From contig NZ_JAQOSO010000117.1 in the NCBI RefSeq assembly GCF_030068505.1, positions 35,367 to 99,366 on the forward strand: a stretch of 64,000 nucleotides of DNA. Direction: 5' to 3'. Shown in pieces: positions 36,044 through 45,466 of this stretch. Made by a program: the position numbers and the translations under genes. How positions within the stretch are numbered: the first letter of the stretch is position 1; every line of letters begins with the position of its first letter. The notes below the pieces were generated by a model that was given only the letters and a program-made list of their open reading frames with translations, made no database searches and was not told the DNA's origin. The stretch comes from Roseofilum capinflatum BLCC-M114. Its GTDB lineage: Bacteria > Cyanobacteriota > Cyanobacteriia > Cyanobacteriales > Desertifilaceae.

Positions 36044-37432
36044 ATGATTGGCTTTTCCTCCCCTGGCTCCCAGAGTCTGTTTAAAAAACTGCTATTGGGC
36101 AATGAACCCACGCCGGAATTACTAGCGATTTTGCTGGTGTATTTCGTCCAAGGGGTCTTAAGTCTGGCTCGATTAGCCATTAGCTTTTTTCTCAAAGATG
36201 ATTTAGGTCTCTCTCCCGCTCAAGTGGCGGCTCTGACTGGGGTGGCAGCTCTGCCTTGGATGATTAAACCCCTGTGGGGCTTTATTTCCGATGGTTTGCC
36301 CATTTTGGGCGATCGTCGCCGTCCCTATCTGATTTTGTCCGGCTTGTTGGGGAGTTTGGCTTGGGGACTGTTGGCGACGGTAGTTGATAGTGCAAGTGCT
36401 GCAACTGCGGCGATCGCCCTTAGCTCCCTCTCGGTTGCCATCAGTGACGTGATCGCTGACTCCCTCGTAGTCGAACGAGCCAGAACCGAAACCACCAGTC
36501 AAGTCGGCTCCCTGCAATCCCTCTGTTGGGCAACCTCAGCCCTAGGGGGATTAATCACAGCCTATTTAAGCGGATGGTTATTAGAAATCTTAACGCCCCA
36601 ACAAGTCTTTGGGATTACTGCCCTTTTCCCCCTTATCGTCGCCCTGGGAGCCGGGTTAATTGCTGAATCTCCAGTCACCGACTATACTCCCGCTTGGCAG
36701 ACCGTAAAACACCAGATCGGACAGCTTAAAGAAGCCATCTTGCTCCCCTCCATCTGGAAACCCACTCTCTTCCTCTTCCTCTGGCAAGCCACCCCCTCCT
36801 CCGACTCAGCCTTCTTCTTCTTCGTCACCAACGACTTAGGGTTTGAACCCGAATTTCTCGGTCGCGTGCGCCTCTTTACCAGCATTGCTGGACTCATCGG
36901 CATTTGGATTTTCCAGCGCTTTCTGAAAGCCGTTCCCTTTCGCACAATCTTTGGCTGGAGTACGGTAATTGCTGTCCTATTTGGCTTCACCCCGGTACTT
37001 CTAGTGACCCATACTAATCGACTTTTGGGTATTGGCGATCGCTGGTTTAGCCTCGGAGATAGCGTCATCCTCACCGTCCTGGGTGAAATCGCCTTTATGC
37101 CCGTTCTCGTTCTCTGCGCCAAACTCTGCCCCCCCGGTATCGAAGCCACCCTATTCGCCCTCCTCATGTCCATTACCAACCTCGCCCATATTCTCTCCCA
37201 AGAATTAGGCGCTATCCTCATGCATAGCTTTGGCATTACCCCCAACACCTTCGATAATCTCGCCCTGCTGGTTACCCTCACTAACCTCTCCTCCCTCCTC
37301 CCCCTTCCCTTCCTCAAACTCCTGCCGAGCGACAACACCCTCAGCACCCCACAACTAGCAGAAAACTCAAGCCATCCTCTTCCTAACCCAGAGGACGATC
37401 CAGAAAAGACCCATTCCTTACTTAAGGTTTAA
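36044..37432 (+). CDS. Folate/biopterin transporter family (BT1, MFS-type)
   Basis: 462 aa with about 12 membrane segments. The start region LLAILLVYFVQGVLSLARLA and the loop WMIKPLWGFISDGLPILGDR followed by RRPYLILSG are typical of the BT1 folate-biopterin transporter family. A cyanobacterial member of this family is known to carry folate. A pteridine-reductase-like SDR and folK lie downstream in the window. The gene is not obviously in an operon with its neighbours. Confidence 0.88.
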   Translation: MIGFSSPGSQSLFKKLLLGNEPTPELLAILLVYFVQGVLSLARLAISFFLKDDLGLSPAQVAALTGVAALPWMIKPLWGFISDGLPILGDRRRPYLILSGLLGSLAWGLLATVVDSASAATAAIALSSLSVAISDVIADSLVVERARTETTSQVGSLQSLCWATSALGGLITAYLSGWLLEILTPQQVFGITALFPLIVALGAGLIAESPVTDYTPAWQTVKHQIGQLKEAILLPSIWKPTLFLFLWQATPSSDSAFFFFVTNDLGFEPEFLGRVRLFTSIAGLIGIWIFQRFLKAVPFRTIFGWSTVIAVLFGFTPVLLVTHTNRLLGIGDRWFSLGDSVILTVLGEIAFMPVLVLCAKLCPPGIEATLFALLMSITNLAHILSQELGAILMHSFGITPNTFDNLALLVTLTNLSSLLPLPFLKLLPSDNTLSTPQLAENSSHPLPNPEDDPEKTHSLLKV

Positions 37433-37515
37433 ATTCTCCCCTCTAGTCTCCATCCTTTGATAACCTTATATCAATAATCAAGTCCATGACCACCGATTAG
37501 GAACCTGAATTATTA

Positions 37516-38274
37516 ATGAATTCAACCATCACCGCGCTACCCAACCTTGACACTCAAACCCTACACCAACAACTATCGGATATAGAAGCTAGGGATATTG
37601 TGCAATGGGCCGCCAGAACGTTTGGCGAAGGTCTAGCCATGAGTACCAGTTTCGGCATTCAATCGGCTGTGATGCTCCATTTGGTCACTTCTGTTGTCCC
37701 CAATATCCCTGTGATTTGGGTCGATACGGGCTATTTACCCCCAGAAACCTATCGCTTTGCCCATGATTTAACCCACAAACTCAATCTCAACCTGAAGATT
37801 TACCAATCCACCATGAGTCCAGCTCATATGGAAGCAATTTATGGCAAGCTCTGGGAACAAGGCACGGTGGAGGCGCTTAATCAGTACGATCAACTGCGTA
37901 AAGTTGAACCCATGCAACGAGCGTTAAAAGAACTCAAGGTGACGGCTTGGTTAGCGGGTTTGCGCCGCGACCAAACGGATCATCGCAAGAATTTACAGTT
38001 TATTAACCGTCAAGGGGATATTTATAAGGTTTTACCGATTCTGAATTGGAATTCACGGGATATTTACCAATATTTAGTGGCCCATGATTTGCCCTATCAT
38101 CCTCTATTCGATCAGGGATATATGACGGTTGGAGATTGGCATTCTTCTCGGCCGCTCAGTTTGGAAGATGAACATGAACGAGATACCCGCTTCCAAGGTC
38201 TGAAACAAGAATGTGGATTACATTTACCGACCAGTCAAGATGAGGCCCAAAGTCTTGATTCTAGTGGTTTATAG
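37516..38274 (+). CDS. cysH: Phosphoadenylylsulfate (PAPS) reductase
   Basis: 252 aa. The PP-loop motif is [17 protein letters not shown], the substrate loop includes [17 protein letters not shown], and the catalytic ECGLH is near the C-terminus. There is no second Cys-Cys pair, so this is the thioredoxin-dependent PAPS type rather than the Fe-S APS type. It reduces PAPS to sulfite in sulfur assimilation. It starts 84 bases after the transporter gene. Confidence 0.93.
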   Translation: MNSTITALPNLDTQTLHQQLSDIEARDIVQWAARTFGEGLAMSTSFGIQSAVMLHLVTSVVPNIPVIWVDTGYLPPETYRFAHDLTHKLNLNLKIYQSTMSPAHMEAIYGKLWEQGTVEALNQYDQLRKVEPMQRALKELKVTAWLAGLRRDQTDHRKNLQFINRQGDIYKVLPILNWNSRDIYQYLVAHDLPYHPLFDQGYMTVGDWHSSRPLSLEDEHERDTRFQGLKQECGLHLPTSQDEAQSLDSSGL

Positions 38275-38360
38275 AAGGATGATCGCCGGTTGGATCAACT
38301 TTACAGCGCTTCGCGCTGTTATGGTGTACAGTCTTAAAGGCTCAAAGCCATGTACCACAA

Positions 38361-38392
38361 CCCTATTCCCTATTCCCTATTCCCTATTCCCT
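38361..38392. repeat. Heptamer array (CCTATTC type)
   Basis: About four units of CCTATTC, the complement of the GGGAATA type, lie between cysH and the small membrane-protein gene. Confidence 0.8.
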
Positions 38393-38418
38393 AGCGCGAA
38401 GCGCTATAAGCGAAACCG

Positions 38419-38742
38419 ATGGCTGATGAAGTGAATCAGGGTGTGAATTCTTCCTCTGAACAACCGGATTCCCCGTCTGTCTCCTCTCGATTTCAGATCG
38501 GGTTACCTCCAGGGGTGCTGGTGGGATTGGGATTTACCCTTGCCTTTTTAATAGTGAACTTTTCTCCTGTTATTAGTATCCTCTGGGGAGTGGTGGGAGG
38601 GGTGGCAAGTTGGTGGATTGAAACTTCTTGGCAGACGGAGGAAGAGGTTAATGAAGATACTCCCAGTTTACCGACCGATCCAAGGGCGGAAAATAGTTCT
38701 TTGGCGCAAAATCGCACAAAGGGAGAACGGTGGCGGAAATGA
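38419..38742 (+). CDS. Unknown small membrane protein
   Basis: 107 aa. The N-terminal 28 residues are polar and acidic. Residues about 32-67 are hydrophobic (GVLVGLGFTLAFLIVNF, then ILWGVVGGVASWWI), giving one or two membrane segments. The C-terminal tail is acidic, then basic. No family was recognised. It lies between a heptamer array and a repeat element, so its expression signals are unclear. Confidence 0.55.
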   Translation: MADEVNQGVNSSSEQPDSPSVSSRFQIGLPPGVLVGLGFTLAFLIVNFSPVISILWGVVGGVASWWIETSWQTEEEVNEDTPSLPTDPRAENSSLAQNRTKGERWRK

Positions 38743-38827
38743 TACAGCGCTTCGCGCGGTAATGGGTATAATAAGCGAACAAGAGGTTTGTCTTGTCCCC
38801 TTCGTGGACAGGACTGTTCCAACGGAC

Positions 38828-38866
38828 TTGATATGACTGGAGTGGGAAGGTCTCGCTCCCTAGCCC
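38828..38866. repeat. Partial inverted copy of the ATCAAGTCCG element
   Basis: Read on the minus strand it gives CTAGGGAGCGAGACC, CCACTCCAG and ATATCAAGTCCG, which matches parts of the elements at 8910 and 11316. It forms the region just upstream of the YdcF gene's start codon. Confidence 0.65.
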
Positions 38867-38874
38867 CAAAATTT

Positions 38875-39669
38875 ATGTTTTTATTTCTCTCTAAGTTACT
38901 ACCCCTATTTGTTTATCCGATGGGGTTAAGTTGTGTATTGATGATTGTTTCGTTGGTGCTGTTGTGGAAATGGCCCAAACGAGCGGCGATTTCCCTTTCT
39001 TTGGCGCTGTTAGTGTTATTGCTCGGTGGGAATAGTTGGGTCAATCGGGAGTTAATCCAATCTTTGGAACTGCGCCATATTCCGCCGGATGATTTGCCTG
39101 CTGCGGAGGCGATTGTGGTGCTGGGAGGGGGAATTAAGGCGCAAATCTATCCCCGGCCTTGGGTGGATGTTTCGGAGGCGGGCGATCGCATTCTACATGG
39201 CTCCCAGTTGTATCTGCAAGGGAAAGCGCCCCGGTTAATCCTCACGGGTGGACGCATTGACTGGAAGGATGGCGGGCCGCCAGAATCATCAGATATGGCC
39301 CAAATTGCTATAGCTCTGGGGGTTCCAAAAGAGGCGATTTTAGAAGACCCCAGTTCCTTAAATACCCATGAAAATGCGGTGAATGTGCGCCGAATTCTGG
39401 ACGAAGAGGGGATTAATCGGGTATTATTGGTGACTTCTGCAACTCATATGCCGCGATCGCTTCTGGTCTTCCAAAAACAAGGCATCGAAGCCATTCCCGC
39501 CCCCACCGACTTCCTCAGTCCCCCCGGTCGCAATCCCACCGAAACCGAGACCACCTGGGAATCAGCCCTACTCAGTCTCATCCCTGATGCTAGTCGCCTC
39601 CGAGATACCACCAACGCCATCAAAGAATATATCGGCCTGTTTGTCTACGGTCTCAGGGGCTGGATTTAA
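38875..39669 (+). CDS. YdcF family (DUF218) membrane-anchored protein
   Basis: 264 aa from the ATG at 38875; the frame is open 29 codons earlier, but that part is repeat sequence. Two membrane segments come first (LFLSKLLPLFVYPMG and LALLVLLLGG). The DUF218 domain follows: EAIVVLGGGIKAQI, then RLILTGGRIDW, NTHENAVNVRRIL and LVTSATHMPRSLLVF. YdcF/SanA/ElyC-type proteins act in envelope biogenesis, although the chemistry is uncertain. Confidence 0.87.
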   Translation: MFLFLSKLLPLFVYPMGLSCVLMIVSLVLLWKWPKRAAISLSLALLVLLLGGNSWVNRELIQSLELRHIPPDDLPAAEAIVVLGGGIKAQIYPRPWVDVSEAGDRILHGSQLYLQGKAPRLILTGGRIDWKDGGPPESSDMAQIAIALGVPKEAILEDPSSLNTHENAVNVRRILDEEGINRVLLVTSATHMPRSLLVFQKQGIEAIPAPTDFLSPPGRNPTETETTWESALLSLIPDASRLRDTTNAIKEYIGLFVYGLRGWI

Positions 39670-39891
39670 ATTCATTTTGATCAGCATATTCAGTCACAGC
39701 AAATTCCAGTTATCTTAGATACACAAATTCAATCCATTGCTACAGACAGATTTGGGCGCACATCAATTCCTGGTGTTTATGCTGCTGGAGATGTAGCAAA
39801 TCCTAGAGATCCTTGTGTGGCCACAGCAGTGGCTCAAGGTGCAGTTGTCGCTAGAAGTTTAGACGAAGACTTACAACGTCATAAGTTGTAA
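39670..39891 (+). pseudogene. C-terminal relic of an FAD-dependent pyridine nucleotide oxidoreductase
   Basis: The frame directly after the YdcF stop codon encodes 73 residues with no start codon. They include ATDRFGRTSIPGVYAAGDVA and CVATAVAQGAVVARSL, the FAD-binding C-terminal motif of thioredoxin-reductase-like flavoproteins, and end at TAA 39889-39891. The N-terminal two-thirds are missing. A deletion or rearrangement joined this fragment to the end of the ydcF region. Confidence 0.82.
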
Positions 39892-39944
39892 AATGTCTGA
39901 TATTGTAGTTATGGATAGATTTAGAGTAGCGTGTTCTAAAAACA

Positions 39945-40691
39945 ATGGACTTAAGCAATAAGGTAGCCCTGATCACTGGCGGTGGCGTTCGAGTAGGACG
40001 CGCTCTAGTTCTAGCTCTGGCAGAAGCCGGTTGTGATGTGTTCATCCATTATGGAAATTCGGCTGATGGGGCCGTTGAAGTTAAGGAAAAAGCCGAATCT
40101 TTCGGAGTGCGAGCAGTTACTTATCCAGCAGATTTGGCGGATGCATCCGCTACCGATACAATTATCCCCAAAGCTGTTGAAGCCTTCGGCAAAGTTGATA
40201 TTTTGATTAATAGTGCGTCCATTTATCCTCAAGACGATCAATTTAACCAGATTAATGTAGAATCATGGGATAGAATTTTTGCCATAAATTTACGTGCCCC
40301 CTTTCAACTTTCCCAAGCTTTTGCCCAGCACCTTTGCCCCGATGGTCAAGGCAAAATTATCAATATTAATGATGCCCGAATTCCCCATCCTAAACCGGGT
40401 AATTTTTCCTATCGATTAACCAAGCGAGGATTGTGGGATATGACCCAAATGTTATCCTTAGAATTGGCTCCCCGAATTACAGTCAATGGTTTAGCTTTGG
40501 GTCAAATTCTTGAACCTCACTATGAGTCTAACCCAGAAAAGTTCATGCAAGAGTATGCCAATCGCAGAATTCCCTTAAAAATCTCTGGTAATCCCAAAGT
40601 GGTAACCGATAGTGCTTTATTTTTACTCCAACAAGATTTTCTCACTGGAAGTACAATCACGCTCGATGGGGGAGAATATCTCTTGAATTAG
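39945..40691 (+). CDS. Short-chain dehydrogenase, pteridine-reductase-like
   Basis: 248 aa. The cofactor motif TGGGVRVGRALVLALAEAG has the basic residue after the glycine-rich turn that favours NADPH. The active site is YRLTK (YxxxK) after INDARIPHPKPGNFS, and INSASIYP stands in place of the usual NNAG. The TGGGVRVG start and the missing catalytic Ser position resemble FolM/PTR1 pteridine reductases, which make tetrahydropterins or folate. Other SDR reductase functions are possible. A BT1 transporter gene lies upstream and folK downstream. Confidence 0.75.
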   Translation: MDLSNKVALITGGGVRVGRALVLALAEAGCDVFIHYGNSADGAVEVKEKAESFGVRAVTYPADLADASATDTIIPKAVEAFGKVDILINSASIYPQDDQFNQINVESWDRIFAINLRAPFQLSQAFAQHLCPDGQGKIININDARIPHPKPGNFSYRLTKRGLWDMTQMLSLELAPRITVNGLALGQILEPHYESNPEKFMQEYANRRIPLKISGNPKVVTDSALFLLQQDFLTGSTITLDGGEYLLN

Positions 40692-40733
40692 CTAAAAATC
40701 CTCGCTTATCCATTACTCTTTTCAATTTCTCAG

Positions 40734-41417
40734 ATGAAGATGAAAAAAACACTATACAATGAAGACTTCTATGTAACTCAGCAACAAGGTTCATTTCAAT
40801 CCGCTCAAGTCGTTGTTCCTATGATTATGGATTTAATTCAACCCACAAGCATCATTGATGTGGGTTGTGGGGTGGGAACTTGGTTGTCCGTATTTAATCA
40901 GTGTGGAATTGATGATTATTTAGGGGTAGATGGGGCTTATGTAGATCCCAATATGCTGATGATAGACCAAGATAAATTCCAAGCTTTTGAACCAGAACAA
41001 CCCATTGATTTAAATCGAGAATTTGATTTAGTCGTGTCCTTAGAAGTAGCAGAACACATTTCTATTGATTTTGCGGAAGGATTTATTAAAAACTTGACAC
41101 AACTCGGCCCTGTTGTGATGTTTTCTGCTGCTATTCCTTATCAAGGAGGTACAGGCCATGTTAATGAGCAATGGCCAGAATATTGGCGCGACTATTTTTA
41201 TCAATATGGTTATAGTGTCTTTGATATCATAAGATCCAAAATTTGGAATTATGATACTGTGGATTATTGGTATCGTCAAAATATTTTTCTCTATATTCGA
41301 GAAGATTGTATAGATAGATATCCAAAATTACAGAAAGAGGTCGAGGCAAAACAAGATTTTCCTCTGGCAGTCGTCCATCCTCAAACCTATCTCCTAAGTT
41401 TAGGGATTAATAGCTGA
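40734..41417 (+). CDS. SAM-dependent methyltransferase, class I
   Basis: 227 aa. Motif I is SIIDVGCGVGTWLSVFNQCG (about 40-58), then YLGVDGAYVD and FDLVVSLEVAEHI. The C-terminal half contains WPEYWRDYFYQYGYSVFD, as in methyltransferases of glycan and surface-polysaccharide clusters. The substrate is unknown. It precedes a second methyltransferase by 22 bases, and two glycosyltransferases lie beyond on the other strand, which suggests cell-surface glycan modification. Confidence 0.8.
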   Translation: MKMKKTLYNEDFYVTQQQGSFQSAQVVVPMIMDLIQPTSIIDVGCGVGTWLSVFNQCGIDDYLGVDGAYVDPNMLMIDQDKFQAFEPEQPIDLNREFDLVVSLEVAEHISIDFAEGFIKNLTQLGPVVMFSAAIPYQGGTGHVNEQWPEYWRDYFYQYGYSVFDIIRSKIWNYDTVDYWYRQNIFLYIREDCIDRYPKLQKEVEAKQDFPLAVVHPQTYLLSLGINS

Positions 41418-41439
41418 TTAATATATTGAAGATCGCAAG

Positions 41440-42177
41440 ATGAAAAATTGGGATATGATAATCGATGAGCTGGATTTGAGTGTCTTTGAAACTATACCTT
41501 CTCAGACCAGTGCTGAAGATAGACGCTCTCTGCTTGCAGTACAGAGAGCTACTGCCAGGAAATATAAAGAGTACACCTATCTTGAAATTGGCTCTTATCT
41601 AGGAGGTACTATTCAACCTCACCTAGTGGATAATCGTTGTAAAAGAATCTACTCTATAGACCCAAGGCCTGTTGAACAACCAGATGATCGCTCACCAGGA
41701 TATATTGTGCATTATGAGAATAATTCTACTGAAAAAATGCTAAATATGCTTAAAGCGATAGGCTATGGTGACATCGGAAAAATAGAGTGTTTTGATGTTG
41801 ATGCTTCCCAAGTAGATTCTGAAAGGATTAAAACTGCTCCTGAGATAATGTTTATTGATGGCGAACATACCCAATCCTCTACCCGTTCAGATTTTGAATT
41901 CTGTCGTAAAGTCGTTAGTGAAAATGGAGTCATTCTTTTTCACGATTACACAATTATCTATCCTGCTGTTATAGAAATCTGCAATTTATTAGATCGACAA
42001 CCAATTACTTACGTGCCTCTAAAATTCAAGGGTTCCGTGTTTGGTATTTTTTTTGATTCAGAGCTAGTGTATGCAGATCCATATTTACATGAGATCTGGC
42101 AACAGGCTGAAAACTTTGAATCCAAAGTGGGCTATCGGCAATGGGAACCCGTTGCTATTGATAAGATTTTGGACTAA
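41440..42177 (+). CDS. SAM-dependent methyltransferase-like protein
   Basis: 245 aa. Visible motifs are YTYLEIGSYLGGTIQPHL (motif I variant), RIYSIDPRP, IMFIDGEHTQSSTRSDFEFC and GVILFHDYTIIYPAV. This is the Methyltransf_24 type often seen in polysaccharide and natural-product clusters. It is probably co-transcribed with the previous methyltransferase (22-base gap). The substrate is not inferable. Confidence 0.75.
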   Translation: MKNWDMIIDELDLSVFETIPSQTSAEDRRSLLAVQRATARKYKEYTYLEIGSYLGGTIQPHLVDNRCKRIYSIDPRPVEQPDDRSPGYIVHYENNSTEKMLNMLKAIGYGDIGKIECFDVDASQVDSERIKTAPEIMFIDGEHTQSSTRSDFEFCRKVVSENGVILFHDYTIIYPAVIEICNLLDRQPITYVPLKFKGSVFGIFFDSELVYADPYLHEIWQQAENFESKVGYRQWEPVAIDKILD

Positions 42178-42226
42178 TTCTAGTTTCTAAATCCATGCAT
42201 TCATCAGTCCTAACTCTTGAATGAAC

Positions 42227-43069
42227 TCAAAGATAAGACTTGAACAGTTTTAGAAAATTAACATTAGGATTTTTGATGATTTCTTGGGCATAAATATCTT
42301 CCATTTTCAACATCAACTCAATATGCTTTTGGGTTACTGATTGAGCAAATTTATTTTTAATACTGATTGTGCCAGAATTTAATTTTTCCAAAATCTTTTT
42401 CTTACTGAACATAAAAATCTTGGGTGTATCTTTTGAATTACACGCAGATCCTTCACGACGGTAATAAGTGTGTAGTGGTTCTGGAGAATATCCAATGGCT
42501 TCAATGGTATTAAAGAAAGACATCAAAAATATAGCATCTGGCATAGCTGGTAAATCTACATCATAATAGATGTCGATTTTACTACGGTCATAGATATATA
42601 AACTTGCTGTATGAAAGCATGTGCAAAAAAGATCGGCAGGGGTAATATATTCAGCCCTAGGTTCTGTACTTAAGTTTTCTAAAGACTCATTAGTTTCACT
42701 GTCTCTATAATCAATATTAGAAATGGCTGCACCATACTTTTGCACTAAAGGAATTAAAGTGGATAACTTCTCTGGTTTAAATGCATCATCACAATCTAAA
42801 CAACTGATGTATTGACCTCTAGCGATCTCTAATCCTTTGTTTCTGGCATTACTCTCGCCAGAACCAATTTGACCTGTGGTCGTAAAACGCAGACGAGGGT
42901 CATCAATTCCATAGTTTTTCACAATTTGTTTGTAGTTTTTCTGATCGTCACTGATAACGATCATTTCCCAATTCAGGAAGTCTTGTTTAAGCACACTACG
43001 AATGGCTCGTTCTAGGGTATTCTCTCCATAATACACAGGAGTGATAATAGACACTAAAGGAACATTCAT
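42227..43069 (-). CDS. Family 2 glycosyltransferase
   Basis: 280 aa. The GT-A fold motifs are LVSIITPVYYGENTLERAI, GESNARNKGLEIARGQYISC and the DxD-like LDCDDAFKPEKL. It is cytoplasmic with no membrane segment. It is similar in plan to the next gene (43124-44008), a probable paralogue, and the two lie in the same orientation 54 bases apart. It is likely to add a sugar to a surface glycan; donor and acceptor are unknown. Confidence 0.87.
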   Translation of the reverse strand: MNVPLVSIITPVYYGENTLERAIRSVLKQDFLNWEMIVISDDQKNYKQIVKNYGIDDPRLRFTTTGQIGSGESNARNKGLEIARGQYISCLDCDDAFKPEKLSTLIPLVQKYGAAISNIDYRDSETNESLENLSTEPRAEYITPADLFCTCFHTASLYIYDRSKIDIYYDVDLPAMPDAIFLMSFFNTIEAIGYSPEPLHTYYRREGSACNSKDTPKIFMFSKKKILEKLNSGTISIKNKFAQSVTQKHIELMLKMEDIYAQEIIKNPNVNFLKLFKSYL

Positions 43070-43123
43070 TTTAGACCTCTGTTATCAATTTAGGAGTTCA
43101 TGCTGGTAATCGATCATCTATAA

Positions 43124-44008
43124 TTAGCTTATCCTATCGAGTTCTGGTTTTAACCAATCTGTGCGGCCATTTTCTGTCATGTCAAGAAATTCTTCTAGAT
43201 TTTTGCAGCGTCCGGATTCCATATACTGGCGAAAGAGCCGATTGAGGAGTAAGTTTTGGGAAAATTCATCGTTAGCGGCTTGGCGAATTTCTGGGGTGAG
43301 ATCGAGTTTTCCTTCTGCTAATAAGGCGAGAATTTGTTGATAGGCGCGTTCGGCGGTTTCAAAGGCATTGGCGGATTGGGTGATGGAGTTCTCGCGCTTG
43401 TAATATTGATAGAGGGGTTGGGGGTGAATGGCTACTTTTTGGAGGCGACTGAGGAGTTCTAGGTTAAAGAGAACGTCGGCGGCAAAGGGCACTTTTGTCC
43501 AGCCTTGACCCAAAAATTCCCGACGGAAGACGGGGAAGAAGGGAACGCGGGGTTTAAGGATATCATCGGGGGTGGCAAAGGTGAGGGTGTTTCGTTTTGG
43601 GAAAGGCTGTTTGTAGAGGATTAATTCTGTATTGTAGACTCCTGTGTTATCAATGGCTGCACCGTATTCTAGGGCTAAGGGAACCAGTTCTTGCAAACGT
43701 TTGGGACTGTAGGCATCGTCGGCATCAAGGTTGGCTAAAATTTCTCCGTTGCTGATTTGGACGGCTGCATTGCGTGCTACGGCTTCTCCATTGCCGATGC
43801 TGCCGGTGAAGGTTTGTTTGATGCGGGGGTCGGTGATGCCTTGTTGGGCGAGGAGGGCAAGATAGTCTAGGTTATCATCGGAGGCGATCGCCGCTTCCCA
43901 ATGGGTATAGGTTTGATTAATGAGACTTTTAACCGTAGAGGCGATCGTTGTTGTAGCTTTGTAGGCTGGAATAATAATGCTGACTAGGGGCTGAGTCTTG
44001 TCCGACAT
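43124..44008 (-). CDS. Family 2 glycosyltransferase
   Basis: 294 aa from the ATG at 44008. Motifs are LVSIIIPAYKATTTIASTV, GEAVARNAAVQISNGEILAN and LDADDAYSPKRLQEL. It is a soluble GT2 enzyme and is upstream of the related gene 42227-43069. Base composition here is plainer and less AT-rich than its neighbour, so the pair may not be a very recent duplication. Function in glycan assembly is inferred. Confidence 0.87.
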   Translation of the reverse strand: MSDKTQPLVSIIIPAYKATTTIASTVKSLINQTYTHWEAAIASDDNLDYLALLAQQGITDPRIKQTFTGSIGNGEAVARNAAVQISNGEILANLDADDAYSPKRLQELVPLALEYGAAIDNTGVYNTELILYKQPFPKRNTLTFATPDDILKPRVPFFPVFRREFLGQGWTKVPFAADVLFNLELLSRLQKVAIHPQPLYQYYKRENSITQSANAFETAERAYQQILALLAEGKLDLTPEIRQAANDEFSQNLLLNRLFRQYMESGRCKNLEEFLDMTENGRTDWLKPELDRIS

Positions 44009-44087
44009 GATCAAAGTTAGGGCGTTTCTCTACATCAAACCATATTTGCGGTGAATCCTGAAACTGTTTTTAAGTGGCTGTGGAGTC

Positions 44088-44603
44088 TTACTTGATGGAT
44101 AGAGTGACTCCAGAACAGTCTATCTTTTTTACTAATTGGGCGATCGCCTCTTTAGAAACGGGTTCTATCCAGTCTGGAGCAATTTCTGCTAATGGGACTA
44201 ACACAAATGCTCTCTCGGTCATACAGGGGTGAGGGATTTGCAGTTCAGGGGTAGAGAGAATTAAATCTTCAAATAATAGGATATCTAAATCAAGGGTTCG
44301 AGGCCCCCAACGTTCTCGACGGACTCGACCAAAGTGCTGTTCGATACGGAGTAAATGATTGAGTAAGGCTTGAGGTGTTAACTCTACCTGCAAAATAGCA
44401 CAGGCATTTAGGAAATCTGGTTGTGCCGGCCCGATCGGTGCAGTATGGTAGTAGCTAGAGTAAGTTTGAACCCTAATTCCAGTCGTTTGATCGAGGATGC
44501 TTAGAGCGCTGTTAAGGGTTGCTTTCGAGTCACCCAAGTTACTTCCCAAGGCGATCGCACTCTTTGTCGATTTTGGAGTTTCCCTATGATTGGATGTGAC
44601 CAT
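44088..44603 (-). CDS. folK: HPPK (2-amino-4-hydroxy-6-hydroxymethyldihydropteridine diphosphokinase)
   Basis: 171 aa. HPPK motifs are AIALGSNLGDSKATLNSAL, SSYYHTAPIGPAQPDFLNAC, the signature RVRRERWGPRTLDLDILLF and IPHPCMTERAFVLVPL. It transfers pyrophosphate to hydroxymethyl-dihydropterin in folate synthesis. The first 15 residues are a non-conserved polar extension. folP is not adjacent. Confidence 0.94.
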   Translation of the reverse strand: MVTSNHRETPKSTKSAIALGSNLGDSKATLNSALSILDQTTGIRVQTYSSYYHTAPIGPAQPDFLNACAILQVELTPQALLNHLLRIEQHFGRVRRERWGPRTLDLDILLFEDLILSTPELQIPHPCMTERAFVLVPLAEIAPDWIEPVSKEAIAQLVKKIDCSGVTLSIK

Positions 44604-44698
44604 CCTTAATATTCCCTGGTAGAGAGTAGCGATCGACAGTCTATCAGGTTATTCGAGGCGATCGCTTATAATATTATTTCGTTGCTCAACTGCCCATT

Positions 44699-45466
44699 GT
44701 GACTCGATTCATTCACGATCAATTCGCCAAAGATTACCTCAGTGAACTACTCTCCCGGTTCGGAACAGTAGAAACGAGCAAAAAGATTGCCTCAGAAGTG
44801 CGCGAGGTCGATGTTTGGTTTACTCCCTCCTCTTGCGATCTCGATGTCAGGGAACTCGGATTATTGGGACAACTAATAGCGACTCCAGCACTCTTTGAAC
44901 CCTTTCGTAATCCCATAACTGCCAATGAGATTCGTACTTGTCTGTTGAAATTATTCATGGTGCAAGCCAAATGGGAACGGGATCAAGAGAGCAGAAAACT
45001 TAGGGAAACCGATCTACCTAGACTGTGGATATTAACGCCAACCGCATCCAAGAATTTGCTAGATAATGCTCGTGCAAAGGAGGCAGAAAACGGCCCTCCA
45101 GGAGTCTATTATTTAGGCGATCTGTATAAAAGTGCCATCATCGTTATCCATCAATTGCGGAGAACTCCAGAAACCTTATGGTTAAGACTTCTAGGCAGAG
45201 GAACAGTGCAACAACAAGCTATTCAAGAATTGCAGAGCCTACCCCAAACTAACCGATGGCGAGGGAATGTGATAAGATTGGTCTATAATCTTTTAACTAT
45301 TTTAGCCACGCGGCAAAACCAAGAAGCCGATCGAGATGATGAGGTGCTAATTGTGACTCTAACTCAATTGTATGAAGAGGCGATCGCCTTAACTCTCTTT
45401 GAATTTAACTTCTCCGATACTTCAACCACCCCCAACTCCCGAACAACAACAAGCCGAATACAGTAG
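44699..45466 (+). CDS. Conserved cyanobacterial protein, possible nuclease-like family
   Basis: 255 aa, starting at GTG (MTRFIHDQFAKDYLSELLSR). The block TSKKIASEVREVDVWFTP and following residues belong to a family repeated many times in filamentous cyanobacterial genomes, often labelled only hypothetical. The E-x-D pattern in VREVDVWF recalls PD-(D/E)XK-like proteins, but no complete active site is evident. Its last 62 bases overlap the end of the convergent PEP-CTERM gene; the tail SDTSTTPNSRTTTSRIQ looks unlike the rest and may be non-native. Confidence 0.7.
   Translation: MTRFIHDQFAKDYLSELLSRFGTVETSKKIASEVREVDVWFTPSSCDLDVRELGLLGQLIATPALFEPFRNPITANEIRTCLLKLFMVQAKWERDQESRKLRETDLPRLWILTPTASKNLLDNARAKEAENGPPGVYYLGDLYKSAIIVIHQLRRTPETLWLRLLGRGTVQQQAIQELQSLPQTNRWRGNVIRLVYNLLTILATRQNQEADRDDEVLIVTLTQLYEEAIALTLFEFNFSDTSTTPNSRTTTSRIQ

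Noticed and set aside
36682..37347. A 221-codon minus-strand frame opposite the BT1 transporter gene
   Set aside because: Arg/Ser-rich antisense shadow; the plus-strand frame is a clear 12-segment transporter.
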